Shown: positions 8,615 through 18,423 of the stretch, piece by piece
Layout: each line of letters starts with the position of its first letter
Numbering within the stretch: position 1 is the stretch's first letter
Assembly (NCBI RefSeq): GCF_030734285.1
Contig: NZ_CP132295.1
Span: 434,001 to 498,000, forward strand
DNA: 64,000 nt
Direction: 5' to 3'
Source of the DNA: Natronococcus sp. AD-5
GTDB taxonomy: Archaea > Halobacteriota > Halobacteria > Halobacteriales > Natrialbaceae
The notes under the pieces: generated by a model
What the model was told of the DNA's origin: nothing
Databases searched by the model: none
The model's input: only the letters and a program-made list of their open reading frames with translations
Translations under genes and position numbers: made by a program

Positions 8615-11064
8615 GTACGCCCGACGAATCCACCCGTTCCGACGGGAGTACGGTCGACGAGAGAACCGAGGTCGACGGCGACGCCGACCGATCTCCGATG
8701 GAGTGGGACGAACCGGAAAACAACCGCAAGAGCAGAGACGAACGGGTGAATCTCACGACGGACGTCGAGAAGGACGATGCGCGAAAAATCGTCACCGGAG
8801 AGGCGCGCTACACCGCAGATTACGGTCGGGAGTTCCCGAACCTCGCTCACGGGACGGTCGTTCGCAGCGAGATCGCACACGGCTACGTGACGGCGATTGA
8901 CACGAGCGAAGCCGAAGCGATGGACGGAGTGTACGCGATCGTCACTTCCTGGGACGACGTCGTTCCCGACACGCTGTACTCGAGTTCCGGACAGTCTTTT
9001 CCGGAGCCGAGTCCGTGGGATATGCGCGTCCTCAGGCGACACGTTCGGTTCGTCGGGGATCCGATCGCGGCCGTGGCCGCCGAGAACGGTGAGATTGCGG
9101 ATCGCGCCGCCCGCGCGATCGACGTCGAGTACGAGGAACGAGAGGCCGTCTTCGACGTCGAGGCCGCGATGGAACCGGACGCCCCGCGCCTGTTCGAAGA
9201 CGGCGAGGTCGAAAACGCACAGAGCGGCGCGAACTACGAGCGAAACCTCGAGTCACACTTCGAGGGGGAGATCGGCGACGTCGACGCCGCCTTCGAGCGC
9301 GACGATGTCCGGATACACGAGACCGAACTGGAGACGCCGTACCAGTCACACTGCGTTCCCGAGCCCCACACCGCGATCGCGTACACCGATGAAGACGGCA
9401 GATACACCTTCATCACGGCGACGCAAGTACCGAATCACACGCGGAGACAGTTGGCGCACGTCTTCGACGTCCCGATCCGTGATCTTCGCGTGGAAAAGCC
9501 CCGCGTAGGCGCCGGATTCGGCGCGAAACAGGAGATGGCGATCGAGCCGATCACGTTTGCGCTTCACCTGAAGGCGGACCGTCCGGTCAAACTCGAGATG
9601 ACGAGACGGGAGGAGTTCTACGCGCTGCGTTCGCGCCACCCGATGCGACTGAAGATGCGATCGGGAGTGACGGAGGACGGCGAGATCGTCGCGATGGACC
9701 TCTTCGCGCGCTCGAACTCCGGAGCGTACGGCACCCACGGAATGACGGTCGCCTCGAACGTCGGGACGAAGGCCCTACCCCTGTATCCGCGCGTACCGAA
9801 CGTCCGATTCGAGGGCGACGTCGTTCACACGAACCTCCCGATGGGAGCCGCGATGCGAGGCTACGGCGCACCGCAGGGGCATTTCGCCGTCGAGGCGCAC
9901 GTGGACGAGGTCGCTCGCGACCTCGGGTTCGACCCGATCGAGTTCAAACGACGTAACGCGATTCGAGAGGGGGACCTCGACGACGTCTCGACCATTCTCA
10001 AAGACGACGATCGGTTCGCACGACGGATTCGCTCGTGCGGACTCGACGAGTGCATCAAACGCGGGATGGAAGCGATCGGTCGGGACGATTTCGAGCAACC
10101 CGACGAGGAGCACCTCCATCGCGGGGTCGGCATGGCGATGTGTGCACAGGGGAGCGGTGTCGCCGGCAAGGAACTCGGCGCCGCTAAACTCATGATGAAC
10201 GAGGACGGCTCGTTCCACCTCCACGTCGGCGGCGTCGACACCGGGACCGGAAACGACACCATGTTCACCCAGATCGCAGCCGAAGTCCTCGGCTGTCGAC
10301 CGGCCGACGTCGTCGTCAAATCCTCGGACACCGACATCACACCGTTCGACTACGGGTCCTACGCCTCGTCGACGACGTACATCAGTGGTACCGCCGTCAA
10401 AAACGCGGCCGAAGACGCCAGAGATCGACTGTTGTACTGGGGATCGAAACTTCTCGAAGAGCCCGAAGCGACCCTCGAAACCGGAGACGGTGCAGTCTAC
10501 AGCGAGGTGACCGAGGCGAGCGTAACCCTCGAGGAGATCGGCTACGAAGCGACCTACGGCCATGACGAGCGCGAACAGATTATGGGCGACGGTCACCACT
10601 CGACGGACGAGAGTCCACCGCCGTTCGGCGCGCAGTTCGTGGACGTCACCGTCAACGAAGAGACCGGCGAGTTCGAAATTAACAAACTGGCGTACGCTGC
10701 CGACTGCGGCGTCGCGATCAATCCGCCGCTCGCCGAGGGGCAGGTCGAGGGAGGCCAACACATGAGCCTCGAGTACGCGATCAGCGGCGACCTGGAGTTC
10801 GACGATGAGGGGAACCCACGGACCATCGGCTTCCGCCGGTACGGTATGCCCCGGACGACGGATCATCCGCCGATGGAAACGATTCTGGTCGAAACCCACG
10901 AGCCAACGGGCCCGTTCGGGGCGAAATCGATCGGCGAACTGCCGACCAACGGCGTTCCACCCGCGCTGAGCAATGCCATCCGTGATGCCGTCGGAGTACG
11001 AGTAACGTCCCTACCGATCACCCCGACAGACGTCAAAAAGGCGATCGAACGTCACGGGGAGTGA
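8611..11064 (+). CDS. Xanthine dehydrogenase family molybdenum subunit, second copy
   Basis: An 817-residue paralogue of the 5449 gene, very similar along its whole length (long identical stretches around DYGSYASSTTYISGTAVK and the GDGAVYSE region). Mo-site motifs are kept: RVGAGFGAKQ, AAMRGYGAPQG, GGVDTGTGNDT and C-terminal GAKSIGE, with the catalytic Glu near 776. The 'GAGFGAK' variant of the GGGFGGK loop differs from copy one, so the two enzymes may differ in substrate. Again there is no FAD subunit beside it. Tandem duplication with divergence is the simplest explanation. Confidence 0.92.
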   Translation: MSTPDESTRSDGSTVDERTEVDGDADRSPMEWDEPENNRKSRDERVNLTTDVEKDDARKIVTGEARYTADYGREFPNLAHGTVVRSEIAHGYVTAIDTSEAEAMDGVYAIVTSWDDVVPDTLYSSSGQSFPEPSPWDMRVLRRHVRFVGDPIAAVAAENGEIADRAARAIDVEYEEREAVFDVEAAMEPDAPRLFEDGEVENAQSGANYERNLESHFEGEIGDVDAAFERDDVRIHETELETPYQSHCVPEPHTAIAYTDEDGRYTFITATQVPNHTRRQLAHVFDVPIRDLRVEKPRVGAGFGAKQEMAIEPITFALHLKADRPVKLEMTRREEFYALRSRHPMRLKMRSGVTEDGEIVAMDLFARSNSGAYGTHGMTVASNVGTKALPLYPRVPNVRFEGDVVHTNLPMGAAMRGYGAPQGHFAVEAHVDEVARDLGFDPIEFKRRNAIREGDLDDVSTILKDDDRFARRIRSCGLDECIKRGMEAIGRDDFEQPDEEHLHRGVGMAMCAQGSGVAGKELGAAKLMMNEDGSFHLHVGGVDTGTGNDTMFTQIAAEVLGCRPADVVVKSSDTDITPFDYGSYASSTTYISGTAVKNAAEDARDRLLYWGSKLLEEPEATLETGDGAVYSEVTEASVTLEEIGYEATYGHDEREQIMGDGHHSTDESPPPFGAQFVDVTVNEETGEFEINKLAYAADCGVAINPPLAEGQVEGGQHMSLEYAISGDLEFDDEGNPRTIGFRRYGMPRTTDHPPMETILVETHEPTGPFGAKSIGELPTNGVPPALSNAIRDAVGVRVTSLPITPTDVKKAIERHGE

Positions 11065-11239
11065 CGTCCCGTTTCGGTGATCGCCGCGTAGGCTGTGCCG
11101 TTCGACGGGGTTGTGATACAGCGCATTCTGAGGCGCGATAGAATCGCCCCACGGCCGCGGTCGAACATTTCGACTCCGTTCCGACCGTTGTGCGGGCGAG
11201 ATCGGCTCGATAGCGAGCAAGCGACTACCGGAACGAGAC

Positions 11240-11993
11240 CATGGCCACAGAGACGACTCGAAGACAGTCGGAGTAACCGCCGAACAGACCGGTTGAACCG
11301 TTATTCCAGCGAGCTACAATGCTACGTCTACCTGGCCGTTCGCGACCGCGAGCCGGCGGGACGTGAACAAATCGCGCGGCAATTCGATTCCGTCTCCGAT
11401 CGACGCGCCGTCGCTCACCACTGCGCTGTCCTCGAGCGACTCGGAACGCTCGAGGACGATACGGAGGCCGGCTTCGGATCCGGACTGCTGTTACGGCACT
11501 TTCGAGTCCGAGACCAGTCGCCCGTCCGGCGACCGACGAGGAACTCGCGATTCGCCCGGTGAGGCGAAACGAGCACGGCGACCTGCGCAGGATTCTTCGA
11601 CGGAGCAGCGACGAGGACCTCGATATCGGAGCGGGGTCGGTCGCTCGCCGAATAGCTGCCGAGCAGAGACTTGTTCGCCAGGACTACGTCTGCGAACGTG
11701 CCGCGTACGCTGCGTACACCGACGACGGAATACGAGGGAAGGCCTTCTCAGTTCCTCGCGGCTCCAGCACGGACATACGGCGACAGTGAGAAGTGGCGTA
11801 GTCGACGGTACCGATACCGGTCTCGAAAGAATCCTCCAGGAGCACGGACTCGACTGGGTTCGATCGCGCGGATACGGCAAGGTATACCGCCCGCTTCCGG
11901 CGACGAGAGGCGCGGTCACCGCAGCACTCGAAGCGGATGGATAGGCTATCGACGCCGGACGCGAGGGATACCACCGGACGGAATCGGGTTTGT
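11240..11993 (+). pseudogene. Decayed gene(s), possible winged-helix and acetyltransferase-like relic
   Basis: No intact gene lies between the Mo subunit and the TusA gene (about 1 kb). Coding-like pieces occur in shifting plus-strand frames: MATETTRRQSE then a stop at 11240; YSSELQCYVYLAVRD...EQIARQFD near 11305-11460, resembling a winged-helix N-terminus; EELAIRPVRRNEHGDLRRIL near 11540-11790, vaguely acetyltransferase-like; and LDWVRSRGYGKVYRPL near 11846-11940, ending in TAG. They look like one ancestral gene broken by at least three frameshifts or stops. Family identity is a guess. Confidence 0.35.
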
Positions 11994-12089
11994 CGACGAC
12001 GTGGTGGTGGCGTGGCGGTTCGACGACGCAAATGGCGACACGTAACGGGAACGGAGACGGAACGATGCGTTTCGGCGGCGACCGAACGA

Positions 12090-12377
12090 TCAACGGTGTG
12101 ATACCATCCTGCTCGTCGACCGGGCGGCCCGTTCGGTCACACGGATGCGAAGGGTAAACGTCTCCGTCCCACCGTCGCCCTCATCGGGGGCAGTAGTGAC
12201 CGCGTATCCGTGCTTGCAGCAGGTTCGGAAAATACTCCGTTCGGCCGGCGGATAGTCTCCGGAAACGACGAGTTCGTCGCCGGGGTCGAGTTCCTCGAGA
12301 CAGCGGCGGACGACGCTCACCGGTTGCGGACAGACCATTCCACTGACGTCGATCTGCACGGGAACGTCTACGGCCAC
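12090..12377 (-). CDS. TusA/SirA family sulfur-carrier protein
   Basis: A small TusA-like protein whose core starts IDVSGMVCPQPV, with the single conserved Cys that carries persulfide sulfur in the family (CPxP motif). It continues LDPGDELVVSGDYPPAERSI and HGYAV. The open frame extends upstream to 12521, but the domain begins around 12360. In-frame GTG codons at 12377 and 12359 are plausible starts, and a TATA-like TTATTAC on the minus strand near 12386 favours the inner one as leaderless. It could donate sulfur for molybdenum cofactor maturation of the neighbouring hydroxylases, but that is inference. Confidence 0.75.
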   Translation of the reverse strand: MAVDVPVQIDVSGMVCPQPVSVVRRCLEELDPGDELVVSGDYPPAERSIFRTCCKHGYAVTTAPDEGDGGTETFTLRIRVTERAARSTSRMVSHR

Positions 12378-12550
12378 ACGCGTAATAACTGTTGGTGGCT
12401 CGAGTTTGTCGGCGCCGGCGGGATCGGCTCCTACCTCACCATCACGATAAACGGACTCCAGTATCCGAAGTCGCCGACCGCGATCGTCGTAGTGTTCGTC
12501 TCGGTCGTGAGCTGCGATCACCTCTCGACGCGCCTGCGGGCGGCGCTGCT

Positions 12551-13894
12551 CTAAGGCCGTACCTCCGCGGCCGCGTCGCGGTGTTCTTCGAGGGATAGTC
12601 CGACGCCGTTCGCCCGTTCGCGGAGGGCGTCTGCATCGACAGTCGTCACCTCGCTATCTTCCATCAGGATCTCCCCGTCGACCATCGTGAAGACGACGTC
12701 GTCACCGTGGGCCGCGAAGACAAGATGCGAAAGGGGATCGTGAAGCGGGGTTCCGCGCGTCACGTCGGTCGTGACGCCGATGACGTCCGCTCGCCACCCC
12801 TCCCTGAGCGCGCCGAGTTTTTCGAAACCAGCGGCGTTCGCACCGTTTATCGTCGCCATCTCGAATACCTCCTCGGCGGGTGCCGCGACGGGATCGAGCC
12901 GATCGACTTTCTGGAGGAGGCTCCCTTGGCGCATCTCCGTAAACGGATCGAGCGTGTTGTTACAGGGCGGCCCGTCGTTCCCGAGTGCGACGTTGATTCC
13001 GCGATCGAGGTAGTCCATGACGGGCGCGATACCGCTAGCCAGTTTCATATTCGACGACGGGCAGTGGGTGACGTGTGTACCGGTCTCGGCCAGGACCTCG
13101 CGTTCGCTCTCGTCCGTCCAGACGCAGTGGGCGAGCACGACGTCTTCCCCGGTGAGACCGACCTCGTCTAACCAGTGGATGTTACGCATCCCGGTATTGG
13201 CTTCGACCGTCTCGATTTCGCTTCGGTTCTCGCTTGCGTGGGTGTGGATTCGGACGCCGTCGTACGTATCCGCGAGTTCGCGAGCGCCGCGGAGACACTC
13301 CTCGGAACACGAGACAGCGAACCGAGGCGTCACCGCGTACCGAATGCGGTCGTCGAACGAACCGTGATACTCCCGAATGAGTCGTTCCGTCTCGGCGAGC
13401 GCGTCGTCGGTCTCTTCGGCGAGTCCGTCCGGCGACCGTCGATCCATCAGCACCTTCCCCAGCAGACCGCGAATTCCGATTTCGCCGGCCGCTTCGAACG
13501 CCCGCTCTGCGTGGTTCACCGACAGATGGTCGATACACGTCGTCGTTCCGCTCTCGATGAGTTCGAGATACCCCAATTTTGCGGCGATTTCCATCTCGTC
13601 CGCCGAGAGCGAGGCTTCCATCGGGAGGATGAACTCGAACAGCCAGTCGAGGAGCTCCGAATCGTCCGCGATGCCCCGGCCAAGGCTCTGGACCGAGTGG
13701 AGGTGCCCCCCAACGAGGCCGGGGAGGAGGATATCGTACGATCGTTCTTCGCGATCCGAATACTGGGCGCGTATCTCGCTTCGCCGCCCGACCGCTTCGA
13801 TCCGTGACCCCTCGACGACCACGCTCCCGTCGTCGATGACGGTCTCGGAGTCGGCGATAACCGTGCCAGACAATATCATACGATTTCTACTCAT
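12551..13894 (-). CDS. Amidohydrolase family deaminase (SsnA/guanine deaminase-like)
   Basis: A 447-residue subtype III amidohydrolase. The metal ligands are visible as GGHLHS (His-x-His after the first strand), IHTHAS, LAHCVW and the Asp in GNDGPPCNN. The overall layout matches the S-adenosylhomocysteine/guanine/chlorohydrolase deaminase branch (HCPSSNMKLASG). In this neighbourhood guanine to xanthine is a reasonable role, but 5'-deoxyadenosine or an aromatic N-heterocycle is equally possible. Alternative starts are ATG 13894 and ATG 13879. Confidence 0.85.
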   Translation of the reverse strand: MSRNRMILSGTVIADSETVIDDGSVVVEGSRIEAVGRRSEIRAQYSDREERSYDILLPGLVGGHLHSVQSLGRGIADDSELLDWLFEFILPMEASLSADEMEIAAKLGYLELIESGTTTCIDHLSVNHAERAFEAAGEIGIRGLLGKVLMDRRSPDGLAEETDDALAETERLIREYHGSFDDRIRYAVTPRFAVSCSEECLRGARELADTYDGVRIHTHASENRSEIETVEANTGMRNIHWLDEVGLTGEDVVLAHCVWTDESEREVLAETGTHVTHCPSSNMKLASGIAPVMDYLDRGINVALGNDGPPCNNTLDPFTEMRQGSLLQKVDRLDPVAAPAEEVFEMATINGANAAGFEKLGALREGWRADVIGVTTDVTRGTPLHDPLSHLVFAAHGDDVVFTMVDGEILMEDSEVTTVDADALRERANGVGLSLEEHRDAAAEVRP

Positions 13895-13975
13895 CGTCGT
13901 CCTTGAAAACGATTTCTACCACTTCGAGGCGGGCACCCGACGCAAGCGATTGCGAACCGGGTGACGATGTACCCC

Positions 13976-15208
13976 TCAATCGGAGGCTTGCTTGCTCACG
14001 GCCCGAAGGAGGACCTCTGCGCCCGTGACGACGTCTTCCCACTCGGTGTACTCGCTCTCTCGGTGGCTGATCCCGTCGACGCTCGGAACGAAGATCATGC
14101 TCGTCGGGGTGATCTTATTGAGATAATTGGCATCGTGACCCGCACCGCTAACCAATCGCGTGTACTCGCAGCCGGCGTCCTCGGCTGCTTCCGCGACGGT
14201 CTCGATACAGTCGTCGTCGAACGGATCGGCATCGACCCGCATGATCTCTTCGAACTCGTACTCGAGCCCCTCCCGTTCGGCAGCCCATTCGATTTCGCTC
14301 TGGATACGTTCGACGGCCGCGTCGACGACGGCATTGTCGTACGAGCGGAAGTCGAGGGTGAACTCGACGCGTTCGGGGATGACGTTGATCGCGTTCGGCC
14401 ACACGTCGACGCTCCCGACCGTCCCGACGAGATCTGTTCCTTCGGCGGCGGTGACCTCGCGGACGGCCTTCGTCACGTCCGCCGTCGCGACGAACGCGTC
14501 GTGGCGCATGTTCATCGGCGTCGGGCCAGCGTGGTTCGCCTGCCCCTCGAACGAGACGTTCATCCACGAAAACCCGAAGACGCCCTCGACGACACCGACG
14601 CTCAGGTCCGCCCGTTCCAGGAACGGCCCTTGTTCGACGTGAACTTCGAAGTAGCAGTGGAGATCGTCCGGTTCACAGGGTTCATCGCCCTTATACCCGA
14701 TCCGTTCGAGTTCGTCACCGAAACGGTTCCCGTTCTTGTCCGCTCGATCGTAAGCGTACTCGAGATCGAAGACGCCAGTATAAACGCCGCTACCGAGCAT
14801 GTCCGGCTGGAACCGAACGCCTTCCTCGTTGCTCCAGGCGACGATTTCGAGCGGGCGCTTCGTTTCGCCGTCGGCATCGTTGAACGCTTCGACGACCTCG
14901 AGAGCGCTGAGAACCCCGACGACGCCGTCGTACCGGCCGCCGTTGTACTGACTGTCGATGTGAGAACCGAACAGGACCGCGTCTGCCTCCGGATTAGTTC
15001 CTTCCTGGCGCCCGAAGATGTTCCCCATTTCGTCGACGCGCACCTCGAGGTCCGCTTCGCGGAACCACTCGACCAGCGTGTCGCGCGCCGCTTTGTTCTC
15101 GTCGGAGAGGGCCGGTCGGTTCACACCGCCGGCGTCGGTAGCGCCGATCTCGTTGAACTCGTCGAACCGTTCGCGGAACCGACTCTCGTCTATCGTATAC
15201 TCTGTCAT
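13976..15208 (-). CDS. M20-family allantoate/N-carbamoyl-L-amino acid amidohydrolase
   Basis: A 410-residue Zn-dependent hydrolase of the AllC/HyuC group. It shows FGSHIDSQYNGGRYDGVVG (His and Asp metal ligands), WSNEEGVRF (bridging Glu pair), HVEQGPFLE and the dimerisation-domain motif NHAGPTPM. HxEQG and NHAG are diagnostic for allantoate amidohydrolase, ureidoglycolate amidohydrolase and N-carbamoylase. It hydrolyses a ureido group to ammonia and CO2. With the allantoinase-like gene at 23000, allantoate is the preferred guess. The start ATG 15208 is well placed before the divergent gene at 15334. Confidence 0.9.
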   Translation of the reverse strand: MTEYTIDESRFRERFDEFNEIGATDAGGVNRPALSDENKAARDTLVEWFREADLEVRVDEMGNIFGRQEGTNPEADAVLFGSHIDSQYNGGRYDGVVGVLSALEVVEAFNDADGETKRPLEIVAWSNEEGVRFQPDMLGSGVYTGVFDLEYAYDRADKNGNRFGDELERIGYKGDEPCEPDDLHCYFEVHVEQGPFLERADLSVGVVEGVFGFSWMNVSFEGQANHAGPTPMNMRHDAFVATADVTKAVREVTAAEGTDLVGTVGSVDVWPNAINVIPERVEFTLDFRSYDNAVVDAAVERIQSEIEWAAEREGLEYEFEEIMRVDADPFDDDCIETVAEAAEDAGCEYTRLVSGAGHDANYLNKITPTSMIFVPSVDGISHRESEYTEWEDVVTGAEVLLRAVSKQASD

Positions 15209-15333
15209 ACCTCACCACACCTAGCCCACGGTCTTTAACATTCCGGCGTACCACGGTGTGGCCACCCGTTCGGCGCGACAAATAGAGTGGGGCGACCAAA
15301 AGAGTCAAACCGCCAATACACGATACACCTGGT

Positions 15334-16971
15334 ATGTCGTCTACTAGCACTGCATCGATAGAGTTCCGTAATGCGACGGTCCTCGACGGGAGCGGCGGGG
15401 ACGCGTACATCGCCAGCGTCCTCGTCGACGACGGTCGAATACGTCGAATCGGAACCGATCCTGCCGGTGCCGACCGAAAGATCGATCTCGGCGGATCGTA
15501 TCTCGCGCCGGGATTTATCGACATGCACGCTCACTCGGAATTACGCCTGTTCGACAAACCCGAGGCAGCCGAAAAAGTGACCCAGGGAGTAACGACGGAA
15601 GTCCTCGGTCAGGACGGTGTCAGCGTCGCCCCCGTTCCAGCAGGGCTCAAAGAAGAGTGGGCCAACCGAGTTCAGTCGCTCGACGGCACGATGGAAGACG
15701 CCTGGCCGTGGACGTCCGTCCGTGGATTTCTCGGCGAGTTGAGTGACGCGGAGCCAGCCGTCAACTGCGCCTTCTACGCCCCACACGGAAACCTCCGCTC
15801 GCTACTGGCCGGTTTCGAAGACCGCCCGCTCGACGCCGCCGAACTCGAATCCCTTCAGGACGAACTGGCGTCCGCACTGGCCGACGGAGCGTTCGGAATG
15901 TCGAAGGGAATGATCTACCCGCCGAGTTCGTACGGTCACGACCCCGAACTGGAAGCACTTGCGGCGGTCCTCGGCGATCACAACTCGTTCATGATCTCGC
16001 ACGTCTGGAACGAAACCGATTACGTCGTCGAATCCATCGAGCGGTATCTCGACATCTGTCATCGCGGCGGCTGCGACGCTCACGTCTCTCATCTCAAAAT
16101 CGGCGGGAAGCAGAACTGGGACTCCTCCGAAGAGGTCCTCTCGCTGTTCGACGACGCCGAAGCACGCGGACAGAACGTCTCCTTCGACCAGTACCCCTAT
16201 ACCGCCGGTTCGACGATGCTCACGGCGCTGTTACCCCCCTGGGCGCGTCAGGGAGACTCGGAGGCGATACTCGAGCGTCTCCGCGACGAGTCGGTACGAG
16301 ATCGAATCGCCACGGCCATCGACGAACCGGGTGACTGGGAGAACCTCGCCCGGGCGGCGGGCACGTGGGATAACATTTTGATCACACAGACGGCGAGCGG
16401 CCGGCATCAGGGGGAAACGATCGCGGAAATAGCGGCCCGCCGTAATTGCGCCCCGGTCCAAGTGATGTGTGACGTGCTCGTCGAAGAGGACCTCGACGCG
16501 ACGATGGCCGACTTCATCATGTCCGAGGACGATATCGAGTGCTTTCTCGCCGATCCGCGAGGAACGTTCTGCAGCGACGGCATCTTCGGCGGCAAACCCC
16601 ATCCGCGCGCGATCGGCACGTTCCCGCGTATCCTCGAACGATACGTTCGTGACCGCGGCGTGCTGACGCCTGAGCTCGCGGTACACAAGGCGGCAGGTCG
16701 ACCGGCGGACCTTCTCGGACTGCCCGACCGGGGATACGTGGCGGAAGGCTACGTGGCCGACCTCGTCGCGTTCGATCTCGACGATATCGTCGAACGACCG
16801 ACGTACGAGAACCCGAACCAGCTGACCGAGGATTTCGACTACGTCCTCGTCGGTGGCGAGATCGCGGTCGAAGACGGCGAAACGGCGGGCAGGCGGAACG
16901 GATCCGTGCTCCGATCGGCCGAGGAGTGGGACGGCCGGACCCGTCCGTCCCGTTCCCGCAGCGCGTTCTGA
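15334..16971 (+). CDS. N-acyl-D-amino-acid deacylase family amidohydrolase
   Basis: A 545-residue member of the D-aminoacylase/dihydroorotase-like family. N-terminal NATVLDGSGGDAYIASV and PGFIDMHAHSE (His-x-His) are followed by VTQGVTTEVLGQDGVS with the conserved glutamate/Cys-equivalent region, HVSHLKIGG, and a late CSDGIFGGKPHPRAIGTFPR block that carries the catalytic Asp. It removes acyl (or carbamoyl-like) groups from D-amino acids or related amides. It is divergent from the M20 amidohydrolase, sharing a 125-bp intergenic region. A hydantoin-derived N-carbamoyl-D-amino acid is a possible substrate (inference). Confidence 0.88.
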   Translation: MSSTSTASIEFRNATVLDGSGGDAYIASVLVDDGRIRRIGTDPAGADRKIDLGGSYLAPGFIDMHAHSELRLFDKPEAAEKVTQGVTTEVLGQDGVSVAPVPAGLKEEWANRVQSLDGTMEDAWPWTSVRGFLGELSDAEPAVNCAFYAPHGNLRSLLAGFEDRPLDAAELESLQDELASALADGAFGMSKGMIYPPSSYGHDPELEALAAVLGDHNSFMISHVWNETDYVVESIERYLDICHRGGCDAHVSHLKIGGKQNWDSSEEVLSLFDDAEARGQNVSFDQYPYTAGSTMLTALLPPWARQGDSEAILERLRDESVRDRIATAIDEPGDWENLARAAGTWDNILITQTASGRHQGETIAEIAARRNCAPVQVMCDVLVEEDLDATMADFIMSEDDIECFLADPRGTFCSDGIFGGKPHPRAIGTFPRILERYVRDRGVLTPELAVHKAAGRPADLLGLPDRGYVAEGYVADLVAFDLDDIVERPTYENPNQLTEDFDYVLVGGEIAVEDGETAGRRNGSVLRSAEEWDGRTRPSRSRSAF

Positions 16972-17118
16972 GCACGACGTCGTACCCGGGCGGGTGGTAA
17001 AGTGATACCCGATCTACAACGTATCGGCGCCGGTAGAAAGAGACGATCGTTCCCAGCGAACCGCCGCGAAGATCGCTTCGCGGATCCGTTCTAAGAGGTG
17101 TGTCACCTTGCCCCGTAG

Positions 17119-17127
17119 TTATATATC
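17119..17127 (+). promoter_or_regulatory. TATA box deciding start of LLM oxidoreductase
   Basis: TTATATATC at 17119-17127 predicts transcription near 17148, downstream of the first in-frame start at 17108. This makes ATG 17156 the likely start, with a leader of about eight bases. Confidence 0.6.
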
Positions 17128-17155
17128 ACCGGCTATTCTATTCGGAAACGACTCC

Positions 17156-18193
17156 ATGAGCTACAGTCACGAGACGGGCGATGGGAGCGACAGAGTCGGG
17201 CTATACCTTCAGGACAAACACCCGATTCGGGAGAATATGGAACTGGTGCAGTACGCCGAAGAGCAGGGCTTCAGCGAAGTCTGGCAGGCAGAATCTCGCC
17301 TCGCACGGGACGCCATCACGCCGATGGCTGCCTACGCCGCTGTCACCGACGATATCAAAATCGGCTCCGGCGTCATCAACAACTGGACCCGAAATACGGC
17401 CCTCATCGCACAGACGATGAGTACCCTCGAAGAGTTAGCCGGGCCGAACCGCGTCCTCTGCGGGATCGGCGCCTGGTGGGATCCCCTGGCGGAGAAAGTC
17501 GGCGTCGATCGCTCGAATGCACCCCGTGCGATGCGTGAGTGCGTTGAAGTAACGAAACGTCTGCTCGACATGGAGAACGTAACGTACGATGGCGAGCACG
17601 TCAACGTTCGTGACATCGAACTCGACGTCGTCCACGGCGACTCCGGGCCCAGAACGGTTCCAGTCTACGTCGGCGCGACCGGCTTCAAGATGATGGAGTT
17701 GACCGGGCATTTCGCGGACGGTGCACTCATGAATTATCTCGTCAGCCCCGAGTACAATCAGAAGGCCCTCGACGCGCTCGAAACCGGTGCGGAACGATCG
17801 GATCGGTCCCTCGACGAGATCGATCGACCGCAGCTGATCGTCTGTTCGATGGATCACGACGAGGAAAAAGCGCTGGATAATGCGCGGGAACTCATCACGC
17901 AGTATCTCGGGCAGCAGCCGCACATCATGAAAGCCAGCGGCGTGAGCCAAGATCTGATCGACGAGGTCGGCGACGCCATCGGCGGCTGGCCGGCTGACAA
18001 GGACGTTATTCAGAAGGGAATGGAGTACATTCCGGACGAGGTCGTCCACAAACTGACGGCGAGCGGTCGACCCGAACAGTGTCGCGAGAAGGTCCGCGAG
18101 TACGCCGACAATGGATGTCTCTGTCCGATCCTGTATCCCCTCGGCGATGATCCACAGCTCATGATCGACGAGTTCGCAGACGGCTACCGCTGA
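17156..18193 (+). CDS. LLM class flavin/F420-dependent oxidoreductase
   Basis: A 345-residue luciferase-like monooxygenase fold protein in the methylenetetrahydromethanopterin reductase-like group. It has [21 protein letters not shown] at the N-terminus, [14 protein letters not shown], a [15 protein letters not shown] loop and [17 protein letters not shown]. Haloarchaea use F420 with many of these proteins; FMN is the alternative. Substrate unknown. The upstream TATA fixes the start at 17156 rather than 17108. It stands alone between the deacylase and convergent threonine synthase. Confidence 0.85.
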   Translation: MSYSHETGDGSDRVGLYLQDKHPIRENMELVQYAEEQGFSEVWQAESRLARDAITPMAAYAAVTDDIKIGSGVINNWTRNTALIAQTMSTLEELAGPNRVLCGIGAWWDPLAEKVGVDRSNAPRAMRECVEVTKRLLDMENVTYDGEHVNVRDIELDVVHGDSGPRTVPVYVGATGFKMMELTGHFADGALMNYLVSPEYNQKALDALETGAERSDRSLDEIDRPQLIVCSMDHDEEKALDNARELITQYLGQQPHIMKASGVSQDLIDEVGDAIGGWPADKDVIQKGMEYIPDEVVHKLTASGRPEQCREKVREYADNGCLCPILYPLGDDPQLMIDEFADGYR

Positions 18194-18423
18194 CGAAACT
18201 CGGACGCTGCGACGGGACAACAGGGGCGTTCACGTCGCGATCCGCGATCCTCTTGCTCTCCTTCCGTTCGGTTGTCGGTCGGAGCAGCGTCGGTTCGTCG
18301 CAACCAACCCTGGCTTCCGGGGAGGCTACCGCTCGGTTCGCTGATCGACGGTGATTGCGATCTCGACCGGGGTTGCAACCGAAAACACGAGACAAAGTGA
18401 CAGTGACAGGTTTATCGCGCCGC

